DNA of 64,000 nt from Blautia sp. SC05B48 (GTDB lineage: Bacteria > Bacillota > Clostridia > Lachnospirales > Lachnospiraceae), in contig NZ_CP040518.1 in the NCBI RefSeq assembly GCF_005848555.1, forward strand, positions 3,177,501-3,241,500. The letters are read 5' to 3'. Shown here piece after piece: positions 26,445-35,554 of the stretch. The translations under genes and the position numbers were made by a program. Below the pieces are notes generated by a model. The model had not been told where the DNA came from, did no database searches, and was given only the letters and a program-made list of their open reading frames with translations. Positions within the stretch are counted from its first letter, which is position 1. The number at the start of each line of letters is the position of its first letter.

Positions 26445-26465
26445 AAGCGGAAAGCTTTTCCGCTT
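26445..26465 (+). terminator. Weak terminator-like hairpin after ybeY
   Basis: AAGCGGAA and TTCCGCTT form an 8-bp stem with a five-base loop. There is no proper T-run; the DUF3048 gene follows 20 bases later, so read-through is likely. Confidence 0.45.
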
Positions 26466-26484
26466 TAAGAAAAGGAGGTAATAT

Positions 26485-27534
26485 ATGAGAATGAAAAAGA
26501 CAGGTATACTGGCAGGTATCACAGCTGCATGCATCTGCATTGCCCAGACTGTTCCCGCTTTTGGAGCCGGGCAGGATCTGGTAGGTTTTGTCCCCAATGG
26601 GGAGAAACAGGAAGAAACCCAGGTAAAGAGTTATCTCACCGGCGAAAATGTTCCGGAGAGCATTGGACGTAGGAGACCGGTTGCCGTGATGATGGGCAAC
26701 AACAGTGTCGGAGCTCCGCAGAGTGGTATCGGACATGCCGGTGTTGTCTACGAAGCGCCGGTGGAAGGTAATATTACCCGTCTTATGGGCATTCTCGAAG
26801 ATTATGATGAGCTGGAACGGATCGGTTCCGTTCGCAGCTGCCGTGACTATTATCTCTTTTACGCCAACGAATTTAATGCGATCTATGCCCACTACGGACA
26901 GGCTGCCTATGCACTGCCTTATCTGGAGCAGCATGTGATCGATAACCTTAACGGGATCCAGATCGGCAAGCTTGCTTTTTTCCGTACAACAGACCGGAAG
27001 GCACCTCACAATGCCTATACAGATGCCAGCCACCTTCAGGCAGGCATAGATGCTATGGGATACAGCCAGGAATATAAAGAAGAATATACCGGACATTATC
27101 TTTTTGCAGAAGATGGTACAGAGACCGTACCGGATGGGATCACAGCCAGCCTTGTGAAGCTGGATAATTTTACTGATAATCATCCGTGGTATGAATACGA
27201 TGAAGAGACAAAGGAATATAAGAGATTCCAGTTTGGCAGGGAACATGTGGATCAGCTGGATAATGAACAGCTTACCTGCGACAATATCATCCTTCAGTAT
27301 TCATCCTGTCCGGCTTACGATGGAAACGGCTATCTGAATATTGATGCCATTTCCGGCGGAGAGGGCAAATTTATTACCAGAGGCAAAGCCATTGATATCC
27401 GCTGGGAGAAGGATTCTCCATGGGGGATCACGCATTATTACGACGGAAATGAACAGGAGATCCGCCTGAATCCGGGTACTACCTGGGTGGAGATCGTACA
27501 GAATGACAGGATCGATTCCGTCACTTATCAGTAA
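26485..27534 (+). CDS. DUF3048 domain protein (YerB-like), secreted
   Basis: Exported protein of unknown function. A signal peptide (residues 1-28, ending VPAFGA) is followed by a DUF3048 domain with PVAVMMGNNSVGAPQSGIGHAGVVYEAPVEGNITRLMGIL and RIGSVRSCRDYYL. The C-terminal DUF3048 subdomain ends in TTWVEIVQND. 349 aa. A strong AAAGGAGG is 7 bases before the ATG. No lipobox cysteine is visible. Homologues such as YerB are lipoproteins near cell-wall genes, but no activity is known. Confidence 0.85.
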   Translation: MRMKKTGILAGITAACICIAQTVPAFGAGQDLVGFVPNGEKQEETQVKSYLTGENVPESIGRRRPVAVMMGNNSVGAPQSGIGHAGVVYEAPVEGNITRLMGILEDYDELERIGSVRSCRDYYLFYANEFNAIYAHYGQAAYALPYLEQHVIDNLNGIQIGKLAFFRTTDRKAPHNAYTDASHLQAGIDAMGYSQEYKEEYTGHYLFAEDGTETVPDGITASLVKLDNFTDNHPWYEYDEETKEYKRFQFGREHVDQLDNEQLTCDNIILQYSSCPAYDGNGYLNIDAISGGEGKFITRGKAIDIRWEKDSPWGITHYYDGNEQEIRLNPGTTWVEIVQNDRIDSVTYQ

Positions 27535-27568
27535 GACTAATATACAGGTATCAGGAGAAACCAAAAAC

Positions 27569-28432
27569 ATGAACGCAAATTACAGGGAACGACTGAAAGA
27601 CAAGAAACGTATTGTTATCAAGATCGGATCATCATCACTGATCCACGCAGAAACAGGAAGACTGGATTTCCGTAAGCTGGAGATCCTGGCCAGAGAGCTC
27701 AGCGACCTTCATAACCAGGGGAAAGACGTAGTGCTGGTATCCTCCGGAGCCATTGCGGTAGGTGCAGCTGCACTGGGTATGAAGGGAAAGCCGGCAGAGC
27801 TTGAGAAAAAGCAGGCCTGTGCAGCTGTGGGACAGGCCAGGCTAATGACCATTTATCAGAAGCTTTTCGGGGAATACAATCAGATGGTGGCACAGATCCT
27901 GATGACCAAGAATACCATGGTCAACAATACCAACCGCAGGAATGCCCAGAATACCTTCCAGCAGCTTCTGGCAGAAAAGGTGATCCCCATTGTAAATGAG
28001 AACGACTCGGTATCCTCCTACGAATTCCAGAACCTGGTAAAATTCGGAGACAACGATACCCTTTCCTCCGTGGTTGCTGCACTGATCGATGCGGATCTTC
28101 TGATCCTCATGTCCGATATTGACGGTCTTTTTACAGACGATCCCAATTCCAATCCGGATGCACAGTTTATCGATATTGTAGAAAACATGGATGACAATAT
28201 GCGTAAGCTTGGCAAATCCTCCACAGGAAGCAATGTGGGCACCGGCGGAATGGCGACCAAGCTTACCGCTGCGATCATCGCCACTGCGGCAGGGGCGGAC
28301 ATGGTCATTGCCAACGGAAATGACTTCCACAACATCCACAGGATCGTGGAAGGCAGGAGCTGCGGAACATTATTTGTAGGAAACAAGAAGGAAGAATTCT
28401 TCCTCATTGATTATATCGAAAAACTGCTTTAA
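27569..28432 (+). CDS. proB: Glutamate 5-kinase, form without PUA domain
   Basis: First enzyme of proline synthesis, phosphorylating glutamate with ATP. The amino-acid-kinase fold shows RIVIKIGSSSL, VSSGAIAVG, NENDSVS and the TGGMATKLTAAIIA loop. I placed the start at ATG 27569 with CAGGAGA upstream; the longer reading frame starts inside the DUF3048 gene. 287 aa: the C-terminal PUA domain of the roughly 370-aa enzymes is absent, as in some Firmicutes. proA lies 0.8 kb downstream with two small genes in between. Confidence 0.93.
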   Translation: MNANYRERLKDKKRIVIKIGSSSLIHAETGRLDFRKLEILARELSDLHNQGKDVVLVSSGAIAVGAAALGMKGKPAELEKKQACAAVGQARLMTIYQKLFGEYNQMVAQILMTKNTMVNNTNRRNAQNTFQQLLAEKVIPIVNENDSVSSYEFQNLVKFGDNDTLSSVVAALIDADLLILMSDIDGLFTDDPNSNPDAQFIDIVENMDDNMRKLGKSSTGSNVGTGGMATKLTAAIIATAAGADMVIANGNDFHNIHRIVEGRSCGTLFVGNKKEEFFLIDYIEKLL

Positions 28433-28445
28433 GGAGAATAAGATT

Positions 28446-28670
28446 ATGATGGATAATATCAAGATCGACAGGATCAACGCACTGGCGCATAAACAGAAAA
28501 GTGTAGGTCTTACCGAGGAAGAAAAGGTGGAACAGGCGAAGCTTCGGAGAGAATATCTGGATGCAGTGAAGGGGAATCTCCGTGCGCATCTGAATAACAT
28601 CGATATCAAAGAAAAGGATGGCAGCATCACCAATCTTGGAGAAAAATATGGAAGAAAAAAAGGAAATTAG
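28446..28670 (+). CDS. DUF896 / UPF0291 family protein (YnzC-like)
   Basis: Small cytoplasmic protein, 74 aa, of the DUF896 family. The pattern KIDRINALAHKQKSVGLTEEEKVEQAKLRREYLD is diagnostic. Start ATG 28446 follows AAGGAG by about 8 bases. The last 23 bases overlap the 5-FCL gene. The family is linked to SOS-related YneA operons in Bacillus, but its function is unclear. Confidence 0.88.
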   Translation: MMDNIKIDRINALAHKQKSVGLTEEEKVEQAKLRREYLDAVKGNLRAHLNNIDIKEKDGSITNLGEKYGRKKGN

Positions 28671-29208
28671 AAAAAAGATCTTCAAAGCCAGAAAAGAACA
28701 TACCGATGCCTGGATCCGGGAAAACAGTCTCCGGATCACAGAGGCCCTGACAGAGCTTCCGGAATACCGGAATGCAGAACGGATCATGGCATACGCAGAT
28801 TATAACCATGAAGTGATCACACGCTATATTATCGAACAGGCCTGGAAAGACGGTAAGGAAGTGGCAGTGCCAAAGGTTTTCGGGAAGGATATGGTATTTT
28901 ACAGACTGACCGATTTCAGTCAGTTGGAATCCGGCTATTTCGGGATCCCGGAGCCAAAGGAAGACGGAGAAAAGGTCTCCTGGGAAGAAGCCATGATGGT
29001 CATGCCTGGGGTGGCTTTTGACGTGAACTGTAACCGGGTAGGCTATGGCGGCGGTTTTTATGACCGCTTTCTGGAAAAACATCCGGAGGTCTGCCGCGTT
29101 GCAGTAGGATTTTCCTTCCAGATCCTTCCGGAGGTTCCCACAGAGCCTACGGATATCTGTCCGCAGGTTATTGTGACGGAAGAGAATATATACCGCGATG
29201 CACAGTAA
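28648..29208 (+). CDS. 5-formyltetrahydrofolate cyclo-ligase
   Basis: Converts 5-formyl-THF to 5,10-methenyl-THF with ATP, returning this storage form to the folate pool. Typical segments are the basic N-terminus EIRKKIFKARKEH, YADYNHEV, VMPGVAFDVNCNRVGYGGGFYDRFL and a C-terminal VIVTEENIY. 186 aa. Start ATG 28648 has TTGGAG 7 bases upstream and lies inside the end of the DUF896 gene. Confidence 0.92.
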   Translation: MEEKKEIRKKIFKARKEHTDAWIRENSLRITEALTELPEYRNAERIMAYADYNHEVITRYIIEQAWKDGKEVAVPKVFGKDMVFYRLTDFSQLESGYFGIPEPKEDGEKVSWEEAMMVMPGVAFDVNCNRVGYGGGFYDRFLEKHPEVCRVAVGFSFQILPEVPTEPTDICPQVIVTEENIYRDAQ

Positions 29209-29251
29209 GATATTGCTGTAAAGACAGAAAGAAAGGCAGGAATATTTGAAA

Positions 29252-30502
29252 ATGAATGAAATGCTTGAAAAATTGGGACAGAATGCGAAAGATGCGGAGA
29301 CAGTCCTTCGAAATCTTTCCACAAATGACAAAAATAAAACCCTGGAAGCTGTGGCAAAGGCTCTTGTCGCTCATACCGATGAGATCCTGAAGGCCAATGC
29401 CCTGGATGTGGAAAACGGCAAAAAGAATCAGATGCCGGAAGGACTGATCGACCGTCTGATGCTGACACCGGAGAGGATCGAAGGAATGGCAGACGGACTT
29501 CGTCAGCTTACCGGTCTTGAAGATCCCATCGGGGAAGTTACCGGTATGAAAAAACGTCCCAACGGACTTCTGATCGGGCAGAAACGTGTTCCCTTAGGTG
29601 TGATCGGCATTATTTACGAAGCACGTCCCAATGTTACCTCAGATGCATTCGGTCTCTGCTTCAAAACCGGAAATGTCGTGATCCTGAAGGGTGGAAGCGA
29701 CGCGATTCATTCCAATACTGCCATTGTCAACTGTATCCGTGAGGCATTAAAAGCCTGCAGCATTACCGAGGATGCTATCCAGCTGATCCAGGATACCTCC
29801 AGAGAAACGGCTGCGGAATTTATGAAGCTGAACCGGTATGTGGATGTACTGATCCCACGTGGCGGAAGAGGACTGATCAAAGCAGTGGTAAACCAGAGTA
29901 CGATCCCTGTCATCGAGACCGGAACCGGAAACTGTCATATCTATGTGGACGAGACTGCAGATCTTCAGATGGCAGCGGATATTGTGATCAATGCAAAGAC
30001 CCAGCGTGTGGGCGTATGCAATGCATGCGAATCCCTTCTTGTAAACCGCAAGGTGAAGGACGATTTCCTGCCGGTACTGGCCGGACGCCTTAAGGAAAAG
30101 CATGTGGAGGTCCGCGCAGATGAAGCGGCAAAGGCTCTGATGCCGGGAGCAGTTCCTGCAACAGAAGAGGACTGGGGAACTGAATATCTTGACTATATCC
30201 TTTCTGTAAAGGTAGTGGATTCCGTGGAGGAAGCCATTGCACATATCAATAAATATAATACAAAGCATTCGGAGGCTATCATTACCAATGATTATACCCA
30301 TGCCCAGAAATTCCTGGATGAGGTAGATGCAGCAGCAGTTTATGTGAACGCTTCTACCAGATTCACCGATGGAAATGAGTTTGGATTCGGTGCGGAGATC
30401 GGGATCAGTACCCAGAAGCTCCATGCAAGAGGCCCAATGGGACTCCTTGCACTGACCACCACCAAGTATATCATTTATGGTAATGGACAGGTACGTCCGT
30501 AA
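29252..30502 (+). CDS. proA: Glutamate-5-semialdehyde dehydrogenase (gamma-glutamyl phosphate reductase)
   Basis: Second proline enzyme, an NADPH-dependent aldehyde dehydrogenase fold reducing gamma-glutamyl phosphate. Features: [32 protein letters not shown], the catalytic cysteine in [13 protein letters not shown], and the C-terminal [22 protein letters not shown]. About 417 aa. The ATG at 29252 has AGGA 10 bases upstream; a TTG at 29246 with AAAGG 9 bases upstream is an equally possible start, adding two residues. Confidence 0.94.
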   Translation: MNEMLEKLGQNAKDAETVLRNLSTNDKNKTLEAVAKALVAHTDEILKANALDVENGKKNQMPEGLIDRLMLTPERIEGMADGLRQLTGLEDPIGEVTGMKKRPNGLLIGQKRVPLGVIGIIYEARPNVTSDAFGLCFKTGNVVILKGGSDAIHSNTAIVNCIREALKACSITEDAIQLIQDTSRETAAEFMKLNRYVDVLIPRGGRGLIKAVVNQSTIPVIETGTGNCHIYVDETADLQMAADIVINAKTQRVGVCNACESLLVNRKVKDDFLPVLAGRLKEKHVEVRADEAAKALMPGAVPATEEDWGTEYLDYILSVKVVDSVEEAIAHINKYNTKHSEAIITNDYTHAQKFLDEVDAAAVYVNASTRFTDGNEFGFGAEIGISTQKLHARGPMGLLALTTTKYIIYGNGQVRP

Positions 30503-30510
30503 CACAATAA

Positions 30511-30545
30511 AGTAAAGCGGGTTTTTCGGTCCGCTTTACTTTTTT
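30511..30545 (+). terminator. Terminator of proA
   Basis: AGTAAAGCGG (30511-30520) and CCGCTTTACT (30531-30540) form a 10-bp stem followed by a T-run. Confidence 0.92.
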
Positions 30546-30563
30546 GAAGTGTTGTGCTATACT
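30535..30563 (+). promoter_or_regulatory. Promoter of the large surface protein gene
   Basis: An extended -10 TGCTATACT (TATACT at 30558-30563) lies 17 bases after TTTACT (30535-30540). The -35 therefore sits inside the 3' arm of the proA terminator. Confidence 0.55.
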
Positions 30564-30613
30564 TTTTGGTAATTGGATTTAAAAAGACTAACTCATAACA
30601 GGAGGACTTATAA

Positions 30614-33600
30614 ATGAAAAAAAAGCAGCTTTTTGCAGTCCTGCTTGCAGGTTCCATGACTGTTGGAATGGCACCTGCCGCAGCGTTTGCCGCTGAAGAT
30701 ACCGGAGCGGTAACAGAGGCAGAAGCACCGACTGCAGACGAGAATACAGAAACACCAGATGACGGAGCGGCTGTGGATGACCAGTCACAGAGTGAAGCCG
30801 ACGCCCAGGCAGAGGCCGAAGCGCAGGCAGCGGCTCAGGCTCAGGCAGAGGCCGAAGCCCAGGCAGCAGCCCAGGTCCAGGCGGAAGCAGAGGCCCAGGC
30901 AGCAGCTCAGGCTCAGGCAGAAGCAGAGGCCCAGGCAGCAGCTCAGGCCCAGGCGGAAGAGGCGCAGCAGGAGCAGCAAACTACTGCGGCAGATGCAACT
31001 GTTACTACTGCGGAAGAACTACAGGCAGCGATTAATAATGCACCTGACTTTACAGGATCTATTGATGATAGTGATTTATATACATCTGCTTATAAGATTC
31101 TGATCAGTGCATCGTTTAATCTCACAGATACTATTACCGTTCCTGCCAAAAAGAATATTGCAATTTTTGGTGCAACAGATGCTACAACCGTAGTTGGACG
31201 TGGGAGTGTTGCAGGTGATATGTTCAAGGTGAGTGCAGGAAGTATTTTGTCCATGACACAGAATGAAGGTGACGGTTCCTCAGAAATCGGTAAACTTTCT
31301 GTTGAAGGTAATAAAAACGACGGAACCGCAGCAGATGGATCGATCGTTTCTGTAGAAGCTGGCGCTAAATTTGTGATGACGACAGGCGTTACTCTTTCTA
31401 AGAATGTCTCTACTGCAGTAGGTGCGGCAGTTAAAAACAGCGGTAAACTTGTGATTACAGGTGGCGAGATCAAAGATAATGTATCTACAGGTGGAGCTGT
31501 TTACAGCACAGGTACGATTTCCCTGGAACAAGGAACGAATGCTGCAGCAGACGAACCGAAGATTATCGAGAACTATACAAGCGGAGATAAGAGCGTAAAA
31601 TCCAATATCGTATTAGGACAGCAGGATCAGAGTGCAGGAAGTATCATCATTGCCGGCGCATTTGAGAATCAGAATATTGGATATTCCGTAGAGAATCCGA
31701 CAGTTGACTATACAGTTTTCCAGAAACCTGAATCTTTAGCTGCGGATGCATTTGCAAAAGCAGTTAATGCGATGAGCTATGAAGGCGACCAGAGTTATGG
31801 AATAAATACAGCTACAGGTCAGCTTGTTTCTAATAAACCAACGATTACTATTGATAGTGCTACAAGTGAAGAAGCAAATACTGTTTCTGTAACCTTCACA
31901 TCTGATAAAGCAGGTACATATTTCTATAAATATGTTGCAAAAGGTGCGGAAGCTCCGACTATCGAGAAAGCTATAGAAGGTGGAACGGTTAAGGCAGGAG
32001 AAACCACTTCCCTGAAACTTACCAATGTCACAGACAAGACTATTGACCTTTATATATGGGTAAAAGAAAGTGAAAGTGGTAACAACATTGTTGGTGAAGG
32101 TGTAAAGAAGGAGATTGCAGTAACCCAGGCACAGAATCCAGACAATCCGAAACCGGCAGCACCAAAGGTTACTAAAATCAGCGCAAAGAGAAAAACTGCA
32201 ACAACTGCAGAAGTAGTTCTTCAGTCCGATAAGAGTGGTACATGCTATTATAAATGGGTGGCAAAGGGAGCGGATAAACCTTCCATTAGCACAACTAAAG
32301 ACAGCAATATTGAGATCACTGAAAACAAAGATTTTAAGATTGATCTGAAAAACCTGAAAGGTGATGCGATTGATCTCTATGTACAGGTAGTAGCGAAAGA
32401 TGGATCAGAGTCAGCAGTAACAAAGATTGCAACTGTTACTTTGAAAGAAACAGCGAAAACACCTGCGAAGATTTCCAACGTAAGCTACAAATGGAAAGGT
32501 CATACATCTGCTACTGTAACTATGCGTTCTGATAAAGCTGGTGTGTACTATTATAAATGGGTAAATCGTGGTTCCAAAGCTCCGACAGTTGATAAAATGA
32601 GCAAGGGAAAAAATGTTTCTGCAAATAAGGATTTCACGATCAGTTTGAAAGATTTGGATGCAAACAATGCAATTGATGTTTATGTGAGCATCAAAGGAAC
32701 TGATGGAACTGTAAGTACACCAAAGAAGATTGCATTGGATGAAGCTAAGCGTCCGGCAAATGTCAGATGGGTTGGATTTTCATGGATCAACCATACATCT
32801 GCGAATGTTACTCTTATTTCGAATAAGAGCGGTACCTGTTATTATAAATGGGTTTCTCGTAACAGTGATGGCACGTCTGCCACTCCGAAAGATCTTACAT
32901 CTACCGGAAAACAGACAACGTTTACTGCTGATAAGAAATTTAATATCGGTCTTGAGGATTTAAACTCTGACAATCCAATTGATCTTTATATCCAGATCAA
33001 AGATAAGAATGGTGTTTTGACGAATCCATTGAAAATAGCATTTAAAGAAGATTCCAGACCGAAAGTTGCAGATCCAACTCCGACTAACACACCGAATGCA
33101 TACATCCCGGATGTAAAAGAGAGCATAGTACAGGGACTGGACGAGGCAATTCAGTTCTATCCGAATCAGTTCTATGAATTTACTGTGATCGGTGCAGGAA
33201 CAACCAACCAGGATCCAAATGAGGGTGATGTGAAGTGGGTTCCGGTTTACTGGAGTACAGCTGCAAACCCAACCCAAAGCCAGATGCATACAGCATGGAA
33301 GATTGGTTCCGCCAAGGGAATCAACAAAGACGCTACATACAACCTGTATGTATTCTTCCAGAAATACATCTACACCGGTGGTCAGTGGCAGCAGACAGAT
33401 ACTATTGAATCTGCGGTATATCAGTTTAAATCTGCAAAACTGACACCTACCGGAACTCCGGGAGCAGATGGTTCATATGGCGGCGGTCAGACAGGCTCTA
33501 ATCCGGACGCAACAATAACAGGAGAGGCATCCGCAACATCCTCCAACGGAGGCAACGGAACCAGATCCAGAAACGCAGTATCAACAGCTGATAACTCACC

Positions 33601-33685
33601 GGTCGGAACCATGTCCGCACTGGCAGTGGCATCACTTCTTGCAGGTGGATATGTGATCGTGAGAAGAAGAAAAAAAGATATTTAA
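30614..33685 (+). CDS. Large repeat-containing surface protein
   Basis: Secreted surface protein of 1023 aa; no enzymatic role recognised. Residues 1-28 are a signal peptide ending AAFAA. Residues 65-118 hold a 12-residue Ala/Gln/Glu repeat, probably a helical rod. Residues about 130-400 look like a parallel beta-helix (VVGRGSVAGDMF, GAAVKNSGKLVITGGEIKDN). Four modules of about 100 residues follow, each with a (Y/F)YK(W/Y)V core near 435, 543, 643 and 741. A C-terminal domain (about 830-950) precedes an anchor: DNSPVGT, hydrophobic helix, then RRRKKDI. No canonical LPxTG is present, so anchoring may be sortase-like or simply by the membrane helix. An adhesive role is inferred. Confidence 0.8.
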   Translation: MKKKQLFAVLLAGSMTVGMAPAAAFAAEDTGAVTEAEAPTADENTETPDDGAAVDDQSQSEADAQAEAEAQAAAQAQAEAEAQAAAQVQAEAEAQAAAQAQAEAEAQAAAQAQAEEAQQEQQTTAADATVTTAEELQAAINNAPDFTGSIDDSDLYTSAYKILISASFNLTDTITVPAKKNIAIFGATDATTVVGRGSVAGDMFKVSAGSILSMTQNEGDGSSEIGKLSVEGNKNDGTAADGSIVSVEAGAKFVMTTGVTLSKNVSTAVGAAVKNSGKLVITGGEIKDNVSTGGAVYSTGTISLEQGTNAAADEPKIIENYTSGDKSVKSNIVLGQQDQSAGSIIIAGAFENQNIGYSVENPTVDYTVFQKPESLAADAFAKAVNAMSYEGDQSYGINTATGQLVSNKPTITIDSATSEEANTVSVTFTSDKAGTYFYKYVAKGAEAPTIEKAIEGGTVKAGETTSLKLTNVTDKTIDLYIWVKESESGNNIVGEGVKKEIAVTQAQNPDNPKPAAPKVTKISAKRKTATTAEVVLQSDKSGTCYYKWVAKGADKPSISTTKDSNIEITENKDFKIDLKNLKGDAIDLYVQVVAKDGSESAVTKIATVTLKETAKTPAKISNVSYKWKGHTSATVTMRSDKAGVYYYKWVNRGSKAPTVDKMSKGKNVSANKDFTISLKDLDANNAIDVYVSIKGTDGTVSTPKKIALDEAKRPANVRWVGFSWINHTSANVTLISNKSGTCYYKWVSRNSDGTSATPKDLTSTGKQTTFTADKKFNIGLEDLNSDNPIDLYIQIKDKNGVLTNPLKIAFKEDSRPKVADPTPTNTPNAYIPDVKESIVQGLDEAIQFYPNQFYEFTVIGAGTTNQDPNEGDVKWVPVYWSTAANPTQSQMHTAWKIGSAKGINKDATYNLYVFFQKYIYTGGQWQQTDTIESAVYQFKSAKLTPTGTPGADGSYGGGQTGSNPDATITGEASATSSNGGNGTRSRNAVSTADNSPVGTMSALAVASLLAGGYVIVRRRKKDI
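30806..30967 (+). repeat. 36-bp tandem repeat coding Ala/Gln/Glu-rich rod
   Basis: Copies begin at 30806, 30842, 30878 and 30914, with a partial copy at 30950. They encode variations of AEAEAQAAAQAQ. Exact 36-base multiples keep the frame, so copy number could vary between strains. Confidence 0.9.
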
Positions 33686-33718
33686 ACGCACAATAGCCAA
33701 AGTAGCATAAGAAATAAA

Positions 33719-33761
33719 AAAATCACCGGTTTTCCGAAAGAACAGGAAAGCTGGTGATTTT
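33719..33761. terminator. Bidirectional terminator between convergent genes
   Basis: Seventeen bases (33719-33735) pair with 33745-33761, with only two G-U positions, and A- and T-tracts sit on both ends. It can serve both the surface protein gene and the minus-strand ABC exporter. Confidence 0.88.
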
Positions 33762-33776
33762 ATTATAAAGATAAAT

Positions 33777-34508
33777 TTACAGATTCTTTTTCTTATAGAT
33801 AAACCAGGAAGCTGCAATACTGAATGCAATAAGATAGACTGTCAGGATCAGGATACTGAGGTAATTGACTCCACCGCCGGAAGCAATGGTACGAATCAGA
33901 TGACTGGTCTGTGACAATGGAAGAGCAGCTACAAAATTCCCAAGAAAGCCCGGGATCTTCTCTGTAGAGAAGAAGGTGTTGCACAAAAAAGCCATTGGCA
34001 TAATGATATAGTTGGAAAAACGAGGTACATCCGCATGGTTCTTTGCAAGGAAAGAAACCACAACACCGATGGCAGAAAATACAGCACCGTTGAGGAACAT
34101 CACCAGTAATGACCATCCGTTGAATACAAGACCGGTTCCGATCGGCATAGTCAGAAGAAGAATGATCCCTCCTGCATAAAGCCCACGGAGACTGCCTCCG
34201 ATGATCTGTCCGGCAATAAACTGCCACAGAGGTGTCGGAGATATCATAACCTGGTCAAAGGCTTTCTCATAAAGACGCTGCACATTCAGATTCTGTGCGA
34301 TGGCATTAAAGCTTCCGTTCATTGTAGTCAGTGAAACCACACCAGGGATCAGGAAATTCAGATAAGGCTCCCCATGTGAGGAGGTCTGGATCCCCATTCC
34401 AAAAACGATCAGATACATCAGTGGCGCGATCATAGCTGCCAGCGTGATCTTATAGAAATCCCTTCGGAACTCCACCCATTTTTCCCATAAAATAGTAAGT
34501 ATTCCCAT
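33777..34508 (-). CDS. ABC-2 type transporter permease
   Basis: Membrane subunit of an ABC exporter, 243 aa with six hydrophobic segments, of the DrrB/NodJ-like ABC-2 family. Visible features are FRRDFYKITLAAMIAPLMYLIVFGMGI, the conserved FDQVMISPTPLWQFIAGQIIGG stretch and a C-terminal basic tail (FIYKKKNL). No strong ribosome site is seen; it starts 54 bases after the ATPase gene and probably shares its transcript. The substrate may be a drug, polysaccharide or lipid; unknown. Confidence 0.87.
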   Translation of the reverse strand: MGILTILWEKWVEFRRDFYKITLAAMIAPLMYLIVFGMGIQTSSHGEPYLNFLIPGVVSLTTMNGSFNAIAQNLNVQRLYEKAFDQVMISPTPLWQFIAGQIIGGSLRGLYAGGIILLLTMPIGTGLVFNGWSLLVMFLNGAVFSAIGVVVSFLAKNHADVPRFSNYIIMPMAFLCNTFFSTEKIPGFLGNFVAALPLSQTSHLIRTIASGGGVNYLSILILTVYLIAFSIAASWFIYKKKNL

Positions 34509-34562
34509 GATAATTCATCGTCCATTCTGTTAAATTATAAGATAACTGTGGCTGACGCCGGC

Positions 34563-35405
34563 TTATCGCTGCATCAGATGCCTGCCTGCGCGCTCCACAA
34601 AAACATCCTCCAGAGTTGTCTCCCGAAGGGTGCACTGTCCGTCCAGAGAGGACAGAAAAGAGATGGCCTCTTCCCGGCTGTGGAAGTAGTGGCTTTTTGC
34701 ACCTTCCGGTGTTTCCTGATCTACGGTGTATTTGCCCAGGCCGTCGATCAGGCCCGATGGAGTATTAATCTCCTCCAGCTTTCCGTGATCCATAAGTGCT
34801 ACCCGGTTGCAGAGAGACTGTGCCTCTTCCATATAGTGGGTTGTCAGAAGAATGGTCAGATTTTTTCCGTTCAGCTGACGGAGAAGATTCCACATCTGTC
34901 GTCTGGATAGCGCGTCCATGCCTGCAGTGGGCTCGTCCAGAAGAAGGATCTCCGGACTTGTGAGAAGTGCCCGGCATACCATAAGCTTTCGTTTCATACC
35001 ACCGGAAAGCTTCCTTACAGTCCGCTTGCGGAAGGGAAGAAGTCCGCAGAAATCCAGAAGCTCTTCAGTTTTCCGTTTGATCTCTTTTCGTGGCATGAAA
35101 TAAAGACGGCCCTGATATTCCATGATCTCGTCCATGTTCATATCCTGGCGCATGGAATATTCCTGCGTGATCACGCTGATCTTGCGCTTCAGATCCGGTC
35201 GGTTGCGTCCAAGTGTCTGCCCGTCAATGAGGATTTCGCCCTCTGTGGGCAGGAGCAGAGTGGAAAGCAGACTGATCGTGGTAGTCTTTCCGGCACCGTT
35301 GGGCCCCAGCAGACCAAAAAATTCGCCGGTTTCTATGCGAAGATCCAGAGAATCCACAGCCGTAAAACTGTCGAATTTTTTTGTGAGATTTTTTGTTTCG
35401 ATCAT
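34563..35405 (-). CDS. ABC transporter ATP-binding protein (ABC-2 exporter, DrrA-like)
   Basis: Cytoplasmic ATPase of 280 aa pairing with the downstream ABC-2 permease. Walker A GPNGAGKTTT, Q-loop VITQEYSMR, signature LSGGMKRKL, Walker B ILLLDEPTAGMD and switch histidine TTHYMEE are intact. The C-terminal extension resembles DrrA/NodI exporters. AAAGGA lies about 11 bases before the ATG. It is divergent from the NEAT-like gene, and the promoters face away from each other within 150 bases. Confidence 0.92.
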   Translation of the reverse strand: MIETKNLTKKFDSFTAVDSLDLRIETGEFFGLLGPNGAGKTTTISLLSTLLLPTEGEILIDGQTLGRNRPDLKRKISVITQEYSMRQDMNMDEIMEYQGRLYFMPRKEIKRKTEELLDFCGLLPFRKRTVRKLSGGMKRKLMVCRALLTSPEILLLDEPTAGMDALSRRQMWNLLRQLNGKNLTILLTTHYMEEAQSLCNRVALMDHGKLEEINTPSGLIDGLGKYTVDQETPEGAKSHYFHSREEAISFLSSLDGQCTLRETTLEDVFVERAGRHLMQR

Positions 35406-35445
35406 CTCTGTTCATTTCCTTTCGTTTGTATGCAAATTTCACTCT

Positions 35446-35474
35446 ATTATACTGGAAAAGAAGAGACATTTCAA
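35446..35474 (-). promoter_or_regulatory. Minus-strand promoter of the ABC exporter
   Basis: Reading the minus strand: TTGAAA (35474-35469), 17 bases, TATAAT (35451-35446). Confidence 0.7.
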
Positions 35475-35490
35475 CAACTCTGAGATGTTC

Positions 35491-35519
35491 TTTACAGAAA
35501 AGGAGCGTTGTGCTATAGT
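35491..35519 (+). promoter_or_regulatory. Promoter of the NEAT-like gene
   Basis: TTTACA (35491-35496), 17 bases, TATAGT (35514-35519) preceded by TGC as an extended -10. Confidence 0.65.
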
Positions 35520-35554
35520 GATACGAAGGAAAAACAGAAAACGGAGAGAAAACC

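Noticed and set aside
28407-28445. Longer start of the DUF896 gene inside proB
   Set aside because: The ATG at 28446 has AAGGAG at good distance and gives the standard N-terminus.
30806-30967. Regular 36-bp repeats that might suggest a CRISPR array
   Set aside because: The units are contiguous without spacers, stay in frame and encode an Ala/Gln/Glu rod in a secreted protein.
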